From Anaerolineae bacterium (GTDB lineage Bacteria > Chloroflexota > Anaerolineae > SpSt-600), in contig JANXAG010000017.1 in NCBI GenBank assembly GCA_025062375.1, positions 1 through 36,667 of the forward strand: a stretch of DNA of 36,667 nucleotides. Reading direction: 5' to 3'. Below are positions 15,688 through 24,664 of the stretch, in pieces; the stretch's first letter is position 1; the number at the start of each line of letters is the position of its first letter. Under the pieces are notes generated by a model. That model saw only the letters and a list, made by a program, of their open reading frames with translations, did not search any database and had not been told where the DNA came from. A program made the position numbers and the translations under genes.

Positions 15688-16539
15688 ATGAGAATCGGGG
15701 TGCTGGTCTCCCGAATTCGGGTGGAGGAAAAACTCCTCTTCCAGGCCTTGGAGAGGGCCCGAATTCAATACGAGAAAATTGATGTGGAAAATGTCCCCTT
15801 CCTCCTCACCGACAGCAAATTCTCAGGCTTTGATGCTGTGCTGATCCGCTGCGTGAGCCATACCCAGGCCTTTTACGCTTCCAGGGTCCTGGAGAGCCAG
15901 GGTGTGAAGGTTATAAACTCCCACCAGGTAATACACGTGTGTGGGGATAAGCTCCTAACCTCCCTCGCCCTTCTGGAGCATGGTGTCCCCACCCTTCACA
16001 CCCTGGTGGCCTTTGCCCCCGAAACAGCCCTTCAAGCTATTGAAACCATGGGTTATCCCGTAGTGCTGAAGCCCCTCCATGGCTCCTGGGGAAGGCTCCT
16101 GGCTAAAGTGAACGACAGGGACTCAGCCGAAGCTATCCTGGAGCACAAGAAAACCCTGGGAGGATATGCCCACTCGGTTTTCTATATCCAGGAATACGTG
16201 GAAAAACCGGGCAGAGACATAAGGGCTTTTGTGGTTGGAGGGGAGACAATCGCTGCCATCTACCGAAATTCTCCCCACTGGATTACTAATACTGCAAGGG
16301 GGGCAAGGGCCTCTTTTTGTCCCATCACCCCAGAACTTGACCATATAGCCAGAGCCGCTGCCGAAGCGGTAGGAGGGGGGATCCTGGCTGTGGATATCCT
16401 GGAGAGCCCCGATGGAAGACTCCTGGTGAGCGAGGTTAACCATACTCCGGAATTCCGCAACAGCATAGAACCAACAGGGGTGGATATTCCCGGCAGGATG
16501 ATCGATTACGTGAGGGAAGTGGCAGGAGGGAAGCTATGA
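15688..16539 (+). CDS. lysX: LysW-amino acid ligase, first copy (LysX-like)
   Basis: 283 residues, an ATP-grasp (RimK-like) ligase that joins the alpha-amino group of the substrate to the C-terminal Glu of LysW. Visible features are the ATP-grasp core [14 protein letters not shown], the substrate loop [11 protein letters not shown] and the metal site [11 protein letters not shown] followed by [10 protein letters not shown]. The segment [15 protein letters not shown] closely follows what I remember of the 2-aminoadipate-specific Thermus LysX. I therefore favour aminoadipate, but glutamate is possible. The ATG at 15688 has AAGGAGGTGA upstream; the longer frame from 15508 is only read-through of the lysW region in another frame. 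Its stop overlaps the ATG of the next copy (ATGA). Confidence 0.88.
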   Translation: MRIGVLVSRIRVEEKLLFQALERARIQYEKIDVENVPFLLTDSKFSGFDAVLIRCVSHTQAFYASRVLESQGVKVINSHQVIHVCGDKLLTSLALLEHGVPTLHTLVAFAPETALQAIETMGYPVVLKPLHGSWGRLLAKVNDRDSAEAILEHKKTLGGYAHSVFYIQEYVEKPGRDIRAFVVGGETIAAIYRNSPHWITNTARGARASFCPITPELDHIARAAAEAVGGGILAVDILESPDGRLLVSEVNHTPEFRNSIEPTGVDIPGRMIDYVREVAGGKL

Positions 16540-17377
16540 GCGAGGGAAGATTGGGGTTCTTTTCTCCCGGGTGAGGCTTGAAGAAAAACTTATCTTCCAA
16601 GCCCTCGCCCAGCGGAAAATCCCCTTTGTGAAACTGGATATACGGGACTTAGCTTTTGACCTTGAAAAAGGGCTGGCCTTCGAGCGAGTTCTCATCCGGT
16701 GCATAAGCCACCGGGAAGCCCTTTATGGTTCCCGACTTCTGGAAAGCCAGGGGGCAAAAGTGGTCAATTCCTATAAAGTTATCCACCTGGCGGGGGATAA
16801 ATTACTGACATCCCAAACCCTCCTGGATAAAGGGGTGCCTACTCTACCGGTAGTGCTGGCCTTTTCTCCCCAGGCTGCTCTGGAAGCACTGGAGAAAATA
16901 GGCTACCCAGCCGTAATAAAGCCCGTTAATGGTTCCTGGGGCAGGCTCGTTGCCCGAGCTGACACCCCTGAAGCAGCCCGCACTATCCTTGAGCACCGCT
17001 TTTATATGAGCGAGCACTTCGGTTCTGTCTTCTACATCCAGCCTTACGTGGAAAAACCCGGACGGGACATCCGGGTGATGGTCGTGGGAGACGAAGTAGT
17101 CTATGCCGTTTACCGCTACTCATCCCACTGGATAACCAACACCGCCCGTGGTGCCTATACTGCGCCATGCCCTCTGACTCCGGAGCTGGAAGAACTGAGC
17201 CTGAAGGCAGCCAGGGCTATCGGTGGTGGAATTTTAGCTCTGGATATTTTTGAAACCCCCGATGGGCTCGTGGTTAATGAGGTGAACCACACCCCGGAGT
17301 TCCACGGAGCCCTGAAGGCGGTAGAGGCTGACATTCCAGGAAAAATCGTGGACTATTTCCTGCAAGGAGGGGGATAA
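16536..17377 (+). CDS. argX: LysW-amino acid ligase, second copy (ArgX-like), frameshift at start
   Basis: About 280 residues if the frame is restored. This second ATP-grasp ligase is homologous to its neighbour throughout ([33 protein letters not shown]). The substrate-side segment differs: [15 protein letters not shown] instead of [15 protein letters not shown], which may mean glutamate specificity (ArgX-type). The natural start appears to be ATG 16536, which overlaps the previous stop as ATGA and has AGGAGGG five bases upstream. That frame ends at 16572 after 12 codons, whereas the homologous text ([15 protein letters not shown]) is one base out. Inserting one A near 16548 repairs it exactly. 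The only ordinary in-frame start is GTG at 16571, which would remove the first beta strand. Confidence 0.8.
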
Positions 17378-17378
17378 A

Positions 17379-18413
17379 ATGGTTTCTGCTTCCATAGTTG
17401 GGGCTTCCGGATACGCTGGCGGAGAGCTTCTCCGACTGCTCCTTGGCCATCCGAAGTTCAGAGTAAAACAGGTTACCTCTGAAACCTGGGCCGGAAAGCC
17501 TGTTTACTTTGTCCACCCCAACCTCCGGGGGCGCACAGAACTAAGGTTCGTTCAACTTGAGGATCTGGAACCCTGCGATGTCCTCTTCCTGGCCTTGCCC
17601 CACGGTCAGGCAATGTATCAGATAGATTCCTTCTCCTCCCTCGCCCCTTACATCGTAGACCTCTCAGCCGATTTTCGCCTTAAAGATCCAGAGGATTATG
17701 AACGCTGGTACGAGGTAAAACATCCAGCCCCCCACTGGCTTCCCCTTTTCACCTACGGTCTTCCGGAGCTCCACCGCGAAGAGATACGCTCTGCCCGCTA
17801 TGTAAGCGGTGTGGGATGCAATGCTGCCTGCTCCATACTGGCCCTCTATCCCCTTTACCGTCGTAAACTGGTGGAAAAAACCGTCGTGGACGTCAAAGTT
17901 GGCTCCTCGGAAGGGGGAAGCAAGCCAACTCAAGCCTCCCACCACCCGGAAAGGGCAGGGGTCATGCGACCTTATGCTCCCGCATCCCATCGCCACCTAG
18001 CAGAATTGCTTCAGGAACTCAATTTCGGGGAAAAGCCGCAGATACACTTCACAGTCACCTCCGTTGATGCCGTCAGAGGTGCACTGGCTACCTGCCATTG
18101 CTTCCTCAAAGAACCCCTTACCGATAAGGAGCTGTGGAAGATCTACCGGGAAGATTACGGGACTGAACCCTTCATCCGGTTGGTTTCGGCCAAACAGGGA
18201 ATCCACCGCTATCCCGACCCCAAAGTGCTGGCTGGTTCCAATTACTGCGATATCGGCTTTGCTTCTGAGGAAGGGACGAACCGGGTAGTAGTCATGGGTG
18301 CCATTGACAACCTGATGAAAGGCTCGGCCGGGAATGCTCTCCAGGCCGCCAACCTGATGCTGGGCTTTCCCGAAACCATGGGTCTGGAATTCCCCGGCCT
18401 TCACCCTGTTTAG
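17379..18413 (+). CDS. lysY: LysW-gamma-aminoadipyl/glutamyl phosphate reductase
   Basis: 344 residues of the ArgC/LysY family, which reduces the LysW-bound acyl phosphate to the semialdehyde with NADPH. It has the N-terminal nucleotide motif VGASGYAGGELLRLL, the catalytic Cys in SGVGCNAAC (about residue 149), and a conserved His-rich segment in the C-terminal half (HPERAG, ASHRHLAE). It begins one base after the second ligase stop. In this cluster it acts on LysW derivatives rather than on N-acetylglutamyl phosphate. It may serve both arginine and lysine branches. Confidence 0.92.
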   Translation: MVSASIVGASGYAGGELLRLLLGHPKFRVKQVTSETWAGKPVYFVHPNLRGRTELRFVQLEDLEPCDVLFLALPHGQAMYQIDSFSSLAPYIVDLSADFRLKDPEDYERWYEVKHPAPHWLPLFTYGLPELHREEIRSARYVSGVGCNAACSILALYPLYRRKLVEKTVVDVKVGSSEGGSKPTQASHHPERAGVMRPYAPASHRHLAELLQELNFGEKPQIHFTVTSVDAVRGALATCHCFLKEPLTDKELWKIYREDYGTEPFIRLVSAKQGIHRYPDPKVLAGSNYCDIGFASEEGTNRVVVMGAIDNLMKGSAGNALQAANLMLGFPETMGLEFPGLHPV

Positions 18414-18425
18414 AGGAGGATTGAA

Positions 18426-19241
18426 ATGCTGGTGGTTAAATTCGGGGGGAATGGGGACCTTAACCTGGAGGCTTTTTGCTCCGATGTCGCTTTCATGGTT
18501 CAGAACGGCCACAAAGTAGTGGTGGTTCACGGAGGCTCCCGGGAAATGGACTTAATTTCCGAAAAACTGGGCAAGCCTCCCCTCTTCGTTAATACCCCCT
18601 CGGGCTTCCAGTGCCGCTATACCGACCGGGAAACCATGGAGATTTTCACCATGGTACTGGCCGGAAGGGTGAACAAGCTACTGGTGGAAAAGCTTCAGAA
18701 ACTCGGGGTCAACGCCATTGGCCTTTCGGGGCTCGATGGAGGGCTGATAAGAGGGGAACGAAAAGGGGTGATAATTGCCCAGGAGGGAGGGAAGAAGAAA
18801 GTCCTTAAGGGAGACTACGGGGGGACCGTGAAAGCTGTAAACGCGGAGCTTCTCCTGCTTCTCCTTGAACGAGGGTATACCCCTGTAATTGCTCCTGTGG
18901 CTTTAAGCGACGAAGGGGAAGCCCTGAACGTGGATGGAGATAGGGTGGCAGCAGCGGTGGCTGGAGCTCTGGGGGCTGAGACCCTGCTTATACTCTCGGG
19001 GGTTCCAGGACTTCTGAGCGTTTTCCCCGATGAATCCACCCTTATAACCGAAATCCCCGCTCCTAAATTGGGTGAATGTATTGAGCTTTACGCTCAGGGT
19101 AGGATGAAGAAAAAGCTTCTGGGGGCTGTGGAAGCTCTCAACTATGGGGTGCCCTTGGTCATCTTGGCCGATGGCCGGGTTGAAAAGCCCATCCGCAGGG
19201 CTCTTGAGGGATGTGGAACCTTCATTAGGCAGGGAGGCTAA
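18426..19241 (+). CDS. lysZ: LysW-aminoadipate/glutamate kinase
   Basis: 271 residues of the amino acid kinase family (ArgB/LysZ type). It phosphorylates the side-chain carboxylate of the LysW-bound amino acid. Landmarks are VVKFGGNGD at the start, VVVHGGSREMD (Gly-rich loop), the substrate segment RYTDRETMEIFTMVLAGRVN, and APVALSDEGEALNVDGDRVA followed by LLILSGVPGL in the nucleotide half. It has AGGAGG before ATG 18426, twelve bases after lysY, and ends three bases before lysJ. Confidence 0.92.
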   Translation: MLVVKFGGNGDLNLEAFCSDVAFMVQNGHKVVVVHGGSREMDLISEKLGKPPLFVNTPSGFQCRYTDRETMEIFTMVLAGRVNKLLVEKLQKLGVNAIGLSGLDGGLIRGERKGVIIAQEGGKKKVLKGDYGGTVKAVNAELLLLLLERGYTPVIAPVALSDEGEALNVDGDRVAAAVAGALGAETLLILSGVPGLLSVFPDESTLITEIPAPKLGECIELYAQGRMKKKLLGAVEALNYGVPLVILADGRVEKPIRRALEGCGTFIRQGG

Positions 19242-19244
19242 ACG

Positions 19245-20399
19245 ATGGATTACATAGCTCTGGAGGAAGCCCACACGAGTGGTTTCTACAGGAAACAGCC
19301 AGTAGTCCTGGTAAGGGGAGAAGGGGCAAAAGTATGGGATGTGGAGGGACGAGAATACATTGATTGCACATCGGGCCATGGAGTGGCTAATATCGGACAT
19401 GCTAACCCTTATGTTGCTGAGGCCATAGCCCGCCAGGCAACCCGCCTCGTAACTTGCTCCGAAATTTTCTACAACGATGTCCGGGCAGAGCTCTTAGTCA
19501 CCCTATCCCGGATAACGCCGCCGGGCCTCAAGCGGGCCTTCCTGTGCAACTCCGGAACGGAGGCCGTAGAAGGCGCTCTTAAAATAGCCCGGCTTGTGAC
19601 CGGACGCAGGAATTTTGTCGCGGCGATGCGGAGTTTCCACGGCCGCACTTTCGGGGCTCTATCGGCTACGTGGCGCAAAGAATATCGAGAACCCTTCGAG
19701 CCTTTAGTGCCGGGGTTCAGTTTCGTGCCTTTCAATAACCTAAAGGCTATGGAAAAAGCCGTAAACCAGGAGACCGCCGGAGTCATCCTCGAGGTAGTTC
19801 AAGGCGAGGGAGGGGTAATCCCCGGAAAAGGCGAATACCTCCGAGGGGTCCAGGAACTCTGCCGCCAGAACGGAGCCCTCTTCATCCTGGATGAAGTTCA
19901 GACAGGGTTTGGGCGAACGGGGAAGATGTTCGCCTGTGAACATCATGGCCTCGAGCCCGACCTGATGTGCATTGCTAAGGGGCTTGGAGGAGGAGTGCCC
20001 TTCGGAGCGGTGATGATCCACGAGAAGCTTGGGGAAATGCCCAGGCGCCTGCATGGCTCTACCTTCGGGGGTAACCCCTTGGCCTGCGCTGCAGCCCTGG
20101 CCGCCATCCGTTACCTCCAGGAGCACGACCTTCCCAAACGGGCAGCTGAGCTCGGAGAATACTTCCTGAACCGCCTGAGCCAGATAAACTCCCCACTGAT
20201 CCGGGAAGTAAGAGGTTTGGGTCTCATGGTGGGGATTGAACTCAAAAAAGAGGCTGCCCCCTACCTTGAAGCTCTCGTCAGGGAAGGAGTTCTGGCGCTT
20301 TTCGCTGGCCCAACCGTTATACGTTTCCTGCCACCCCTCGTAATAACCAAAGAGGAACTGGACAGAGTAGTGGAAGCTGTGGAGAGGGTGCTTTCATGA
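19245..20399 (+). CDS. lysJ: LysW-gamma-aminoadipate/glutamate semialdehyde aminotransferase
   Basis: 384 residues, PLP-dependent class III aminotransferase of the ArgD/LysJ group. It converts the LysW-bound semialdehyde to the LysW-bound lysine or ornithine with glutamate as donor. It shows CNSGTEAVEGALKIAR (phosphate-binding), FHGRTFGALSAT, ILDEVQTGFGRTGK, and the Schiff-base lysine in CIAKGLGGGVPFGA. Its last four bases overlap the lysK start (ATGA), which indicates translational coupling. Confidence 0.93.
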   Translation: MDYIALEEAHTSGFYRKQPVVLVRGEGAKVWDVEGREYIDCTSGHGVANIGHANPYVAEAIARQATRLVTCSEIFYNDVRAELLVTLSRITPPGLKRAFLCNSGTEAVEGALKIARLVTGRRNFVAAMRSFHGRTFGALSATWRKEYREPFEPLVPGFSFVPFNNLKAMEKAVNQETAGVILEVVQGEGGVIPGKGEYLRGVQELCRQNGALFILDEVQTGFGRTGKMFACEHHGLEPDLMCIAKGLGGGVPFGAVMIHEKLGEMPRRLHGSTFGGNPLACAAALAAIRYLQEHDLPKRAAELGEYFLNRLSQINSPLIREVRGLGLMVGIELKKEAAPYLEALVREGVLALFAGPTVIRFLPPLVITKEELDRVVEAVERVLS

Positions 20400-21466
20400 A
20401 AGATGGAGAAGCTGTGGAATTCCTCAAAGACCTCCTGAACATTTACTCACCCTCGGGTGAAGAAAGAGCTCTGGCCATTTACCTGGCCGAAAAGCTTGAA
20501 AGGCTTGGGCTCCACGCCTTCGTGGACCAGGTGGGCAACGTGGTTGCTTCCACCTCTCGCTTAATCCTTCCCGAGCCTAACCTCCTTTTCCTTGGGCACA
20601 TAGATACTGTTCCTGGGTTTATTCCAGTGCGGGAAGAGGGGGGGAAAATTTTCGGTCGGGGCGCTGTAGATGCCAAGGGCCCCATAGCGGCTTTTCTGGT
20701 TGCTCTGGCCAGGATAAACCCCGACAGCGCTGTAGTTTTCGTCGGGGCAGTGGGGGAGGAAGCCGAAAGCCTGGGGGCAAAGCATATAATTCCCAGCTTT
20801 CGCCCCCTTAATGCGGTAATCGGAGAGCCGGGCCGATGGGAAGGAATAACCCTGGGGTACAAGGGGCGGCTCCTCATACGGTATATCCTGTCCAGGCCGA
20901 AGTTTCACACGGCTGCGCCTTCCCCTACTGCTCCGGAGGAGGCTTTCCGGTTCTGGCAGGGGCTCAAGGCTTGGGCCGAGGAGTTCAACGGAGCAAAAAG
21001 CCCCTTTGAGAGGATAGATCTCTCCCTTCTGGAAATTTGTTCTCAGGAAGGGGAGTTTTCCACCTCAGTAGAGATGAAGCTGGGGCTACGCCTTCCCCCG
21101 GGCTTTAAACCTTCCTCAGCAGCTCACCAGGCTTCCTTTTTAGCCGGAGAGGCAACCCTCGAATTTTCGGGGGAAGAGGAAGCCTTCGTGGCCGACCGCA
21201 ACAGTCCCCTTGTCAGGGCTTTCCTGGAAGCCATCCGAAGCGAGGGAGGAAAACCCCGTTTCAAACTTAAAACCGGCACATCCGATATGAACCTGGCAGG
21301 GCACTCTTGGCGCTGCCCCATCCTGGCTTACGGTCCCGGCGATTCCTCCCTGGACCACACCCCCTGGGAGCACATTGAAATTAGCGATTACCTGAAGGCC
21401 ATAAAAGTTTGGGAAAGAGTCCTGAAGCGCTTTTCCGGAGGGCGAGAAAATGGAACCGTGGATTGA
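20396..21466 (+). CDS. lysK: LysW-lysine/ornithine hydrolase
   Basis: 356 residues of the M20 zinc peptidase family. It releases lysine or ornithine from LysW and regenerates the carrier. Metal and catalytic motifs are present: LGHIDTVPG, GRGAVDAKGPIAAFL, GAVGEEAES and, near the C-terminus, KLKTGTSDMNLAG. It overlaps lysJ by 4 bases at the 5' end and argH by 17 bases at the 3' end, so argH expression is tied to the carrier pathway. Confidence 0.92.
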   Translation: MKDGEAVEFLKDLLNIYSPSGEERALAIYLAEKLERLGLHAFVDQVGNVVASTSRLILPEPNLLFLGHIDTVPGFIPVREEGGKIFGRGAVDAKGPIAAFLVALARINPDSAVVFVGAVGEEAESLGAKHIIPSFRPLNAVIGEPGRWEGITLGYKGRLLIRYILSRPKFHTAAPSPTAPEEAFRFWQGLKAWAEEFNGAKSPFERIDLSLLEICSQEGEFSTSVEMKLGLRLPPGFKPSSAAHQASFLAGEATLEFSGEEEAFVADRNSPLVRAFLEAIRSEGGKPRFKLKTGTSDMNLAGHSWRCPILAYGPGDSSLDHTPWEHIEISDYLKAIKVWERVLKRFSGGRENGTVD

Positions 21467-22808
21467 ATCGGAAATGGTGAGGAAATTTACCGCTTCCGTG
21501 AACTTTGACCGGAGGCTTTACCGAGAAGACATCCGGGGAAGCAAGGCTCATGTCAAAATGCTGGCGCAACAGGGCCTTCTTTCCCCTGAAGAGGCCGAAG
21601 CCATCCTCCGGGAGCTGGAGAAAATCCAGGAAGAGATAGAAAAAGGTGAGTTCAGGTGGAAGGAGGAGTACGAAGACCTCCACCTGAACATAGAGGCTGC
21701 TCTCATAGAGAGGCTTGGAGAAACAGGGGCTAAGCTTCACACTGGGAGGAGCCGGAACGACCAGATTGCTCTGGATATGCGCCTTTACGTTCGCGAGGCT
21801 GCAGGGAAAATCTGTGAAGCCATAACCCGGGTGCAGGAAGCCATCGTTGACCTGGCGGAAAATCACATGGATGCAATAATGCCAGGCTACACTCACCTTC
21901 AGAAAGCCCAGCCAGTGCTCTTTTCCCACCACATTATGGCCTATTTCTGGATGCTGGAAAGGGACAAGGGGCGATTCCGTGATGCGCTCCAGCGAGCTGA
22001 TGAGTGTCCTCTGGGAGCTGGGGCTTTAGCCGGAAGCACTCTCCCCCTCGACCCCGAATTTGTAGCTCGGGAACTGGGCTTCTCCCGGAGCTTCCACAAT
22101 AGCATGGACGCTGTAAGCGACCGAGATTTCATCCTGGAGTTCCTTTCAGCTTGCTCAATCCTCATGGTGCACCTATCTCGCCTGGCTGAAGAATTAATCC
22201 TGTGGTCCACCCGAGAATTCGGCTTCATAGAGCTGGCGGCCCCCTTCACTACTGGCTCCAGCATGATGCCCCAGAAGAGGAACCCCGATGTGGCGGAACT
22301 CATAAGAGCGAAGGCCGGAAGGGTGTTCGGTCACCTTATGGCTCTCCTCACGGTCCTCAAGGGCCTTCCCCTGGCCTATAACCGAGACCTTCAGGAAGAC
22401 AAAGAAGGCCTTTTTGATGCGGTAGATACCGTCCTGGCCTGCCTTGAAGTTTTAGCGCCGATGCTTCGCTCCATTGAAGTCAAGAAAGAGCGGGCAGCTT
22501 CAGAGGCAAGGGATGGCTTTCTGCTGGCCACAGACATGGCCGAATACCTCGTGGCCAGAGGGATGCCTTTCCGTCAGGCTCACGCTGTGGTGAGGAAGAT
22601 AGCAGAATACTGCCGGACAGGGGGAAAGGACCCTCAGGAGCTAAAGGTGGAAGAACTGCGGGCTTTCTCCGAACTTTTTGGAGAAGATTTTATGGAAGGC
22701 TTCACCGCTGAAGCTTCCACCAGGGCAAGGCGTGCCCCAGGTTGCACCTCCCCGGAGCGGGTCAAAGAGCAAATCCTTGAAGCGAAACAAAAACTAAAAG
22801 GAGGTTAG
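21450..22808 (+). CDS. argH: argininosuccinate lyase
   Basis: 452 residues. It cleaves argininosuccinate to arginine and fumarate, the last step of arginine synthesis. Fumarase-superfamily signatures are clear: HTGRSRNDQIALDMRL, the lyase loop TTGSSMMPQKRNPDVAE with the catalytic Ser, and the C-terminal RRAPGCTSPERV. The N-terminus is short: it starts MEPWIESEMVRKFTAS and lacks the usual WGGRF segment, although FDRRLYREDIRGS follows normally. The start overlaps the end of lysK. Its place directly after lysK points to arginine as a product of the cluster. Confidence 0.96.
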   Translation: MEPWIESEMVRKFTASVNFDRRLYREDIRGSKAHVKMLAQQGLLSPEEAEAILRELEKIQEEIEKGEFRWKEEYEDLHLNIEAALIERLGETGAKLHTGRSRNDQIALDMRLYVREAAGKICEAITRVQEAIVDLAENHMDAIMPGYTHLQKAQPVLFSHHIMAYFWMLERDKGRFRDALQRADECPLGAGALAGSTLPLDPEFVARELGFSRSFHNSMDAVSDRDFILEFLSACSILMVHLSRLAEELILWSTREFGFIELAAPFTTGSSMMPQKRNPDVAELIRAKAGRVFGHLMALLTVLKGLPLAYNRDLQEDKEGLFDAVDTVLACLEVLAPMLRSIEVKKERAASEARDGFLLATDMAEYLVARGMPFRQAHAVVRKIAEYCRTGGKDPQELKVEELRAFSELFGEDFMEGFTAEASTRARRAPGCTSPERVKEQILEAKQKLKGG

Positions 22809-22810
22809 CC

Positions 22811-24001
22811 ATGAAAAAGATAGTCTTAGCTTACTCGGGCGGTCTTGACACTTCTGTTTCCATCCGCTGGTTGAGGGAAAAATACGATGCTGAAGTAATT
22901 GCCCTGACCGTGGACATAGGTCAGGAAAAGGACATTGAAGCCATCCGCCGCAAGGCGCTCGCTATCGGAGCCGTAAAAGCTATAACGGTAGACGCCAGGG
23001 AGGAGTTCATAAAGGATTTCGTCTTCCCGGCCCTGAAAGCCGGCGCCATATACGAAGGCGATTACCTCTTATCTACAGCCCTGGCCCGTCCTCTTATCGT
23101 AAAGCACCTGGTAAAAGTGGCCAGGGAAGAAGGAGCCACAGCTGTAGCCCATGGTTGCACCGGCAAAGGCAATGACCAGGTCCGATTTGATGTCTCCACA
23201 GGTGCCCTCGCCCCTGATCTGGAAGTGATCGCCCCGGTGCGAGAATGGGGGATGACCAGGGAGGAAGAGATCGAATACGCCCATAAACATGGGATACCCG
23301 TCCCGGCAACCCTCAGCAGCCCCTACAGCATAGATGCTAATCTCTGGGGCCGGAGCATAGAATGCGGGGTTCTGGAAGACCCCTGGCAAGAGCCCCCGGA
23401 AGAGGTCTTTGAATGGACCAAGCCCGTTGAAGCTGCCCCTGCCAAACCTTATTATCTCCAGATAGACTTTGAAGAAGGAATCCCTGTCGCTCTGGACGGA
23501 GAGAAACTTTCGGGGGTTGAACTCGTGAGCCGCCTCAACCAGATAGCGGGGGAGTACGGAGTTGGCCGCATAGACCACATTGAGAATAGGCTTGTGGGGA
23601 TAAAATCTCGTGAGGTCTACGAAGCCCCCGCCGCTGTGGTCCTCTTTGAAGCCCACCGCAAGCTGGAAAAGATGACCTTAACCAAAGAGGTGCTGCGGTT
23701 CAATGCCCAGGTGGCCGCAACCTATGCCGACCTGGTCTACAATGGGCTCTGGTTCTCACCCCTGAAAAAAGCCCTGGACGCTTATGTGGATGCCGTCCAA
23801 AAGGTGGTCACGGGCACAGTAAGGGTAAAGCTGGAAAAAGGGGTAGCACGCGTGGTGGGAGTTCGTTCCCCCTACTCCCTTTACGACTATAACCTTGCCA
23901 CTTACGACAAAGCTGATGCCTTTGACCACAGGGCTGCGGTGGGCTTCATAAAACTGTGGGGACTTCCCCTCCGGGTAAAGGCGAGGGTGCAGGGACTTTA
24001 A
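22811..24001 (+). CDS. argG: argininosuccinate synthase
   Basis: 396 residues. It joins citrulline and aspartate with ATP. The pyrophosphatase loop AYSGGLDTSVSIRWL opens the protein; other family segments are HGCTGKGNDQVRF, SIDANLWGRSIECG and YNLATYDKADAFDH. It is normal in length, starts two bases after argH with GGAGG upstream, and is the last gene of the operon. argF (ornithine carbamoyltransferase) is not in the window. Its end overlaps the end of the opposing rplY gene by four bases. Confidence 0.97.
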   Translation: MKKIVLAYSGGLDTSVSIRWLREKYDAEVIALTVDIGQEKDIEAIRRKALAIGAVKAITVDAREEFIKDFVFPALKAGAIYEGDYLLSTALARPLIVKHLVKVAREEGATAVAHGCTGKGNDQVRFDVSTGALAPDLEVIAPVREWGMTREEEIEYAHKHGIPVPATLSSPYSIDANLWGRSIECGVLEDPWQEPPEEVFEWTKPVEAAPAKPYYLQIDFEEGIPVALDGEKLSGVELVSRLNQIAGEYGVGRIDHIENRLVGIKSREVYEAPAAVVLFEAHRKLEKMTLTKEVLRFNAQVAATYADLVYNGLWFSPLKKALDAYVDAVQKVVTGTVRVKLEKGVARVVGVRSPYSLYDYNLATYDKADAFDHRAAVGFIKLWGLPLRVKARVQGL

Positions 24002-24651
24002 TCTTCTTCCTCCTTCTCCTTTGCAGCTTTACCCTTGGCTACAACTTCAACCTCTGCCGGGCGAGCTGGCGCTTCCTCTTCTACTTCCTCCTCTCCGGCC
24101 CTGACCACCCTCACGATTTCCTCATCCAGAGGAACGGCCGGAGTAACACCTGGGGGTAGCTTGAGATCCTTCACTAAAATGGCGTCATCAATTTCTCTGA
24201 GGACCGACAGGTCCACCTCAATTTCTGGCGGGAGGTCAGCTGGGAGACATTCCACCTCTAAAGACTCCATGGAATAAAGCAGGACACCGACTCCCGAGGC
24301 AACGGCAGGGGACTCGCCTCTGAAAACAAGGGGCACCTCTGCCGTTATCTTTTCCTCTGCTGCTACCTTGTAAAAGTCCACGTGGCGAACCCTGTGGGTT
24401 ATGGGATCCCTCTGCAGGTCCTTCAGAAGCACCAGGTGAGAGGTGCTTTCCCCTTTGATTTTGAGAGTTATAAGGCGGCTGAACCCCGCCTTCCTTATGA
24501 CTTCCCTCAGATCCTTACGGGCCACCTGAATGGGAATGGAGCTGTCCACGTGGCCGTAAATTACTCCAGGGACGTAACCCGCTTCCAGAAGGCGCTTGCT
24601 CTTTTTGCCCAGAAGAGTTCTCCTCTCAACTATGAGTTCAATAGCTTCCAT
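23998..24651 (-). CDS. rplY: 50S ribosomal protein bL25 (CTC form)
   Basis: 217 residues. It binds 5S rRNA. The N-terminal domain carries RRTLLGKKSKRLLEAGYVPGVIYG and the second (CTC) domain follows, with DLQRDPITHRVRHVDFYKV at the junction. The C-terminal 40 residues are an acidic and Lys/Glu-rich tail (GEEEVEEEAPARPAEVEV...), seen in several longer bL25 proteins. It lies 13 bases after the beta-repeat protein and converges tail-to-tail with argG. Confidence 0.95.
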   Translation of the reverse strand: MEAIELIVERRTLLGKKSKRLLEAGYVPGVIYGHVDSSIPIQVARKDLREVIRKAGFSRLITLKIKGESTSHLVLLKDLQRDPITHRVRHVDFYKVAAEEKITAEVPLVFRGESPAVASGVGVLLYSMESLEVECLPADLPPEIEVDLSVLREIDDAILVKDLKLPPGVTPAVPLDEEIVRVVRAGEEEVEEEAPARPAEVEVVAKGKAAKEKEEED

Positions 24652-24664
24652 AACTTCTCCCTCC

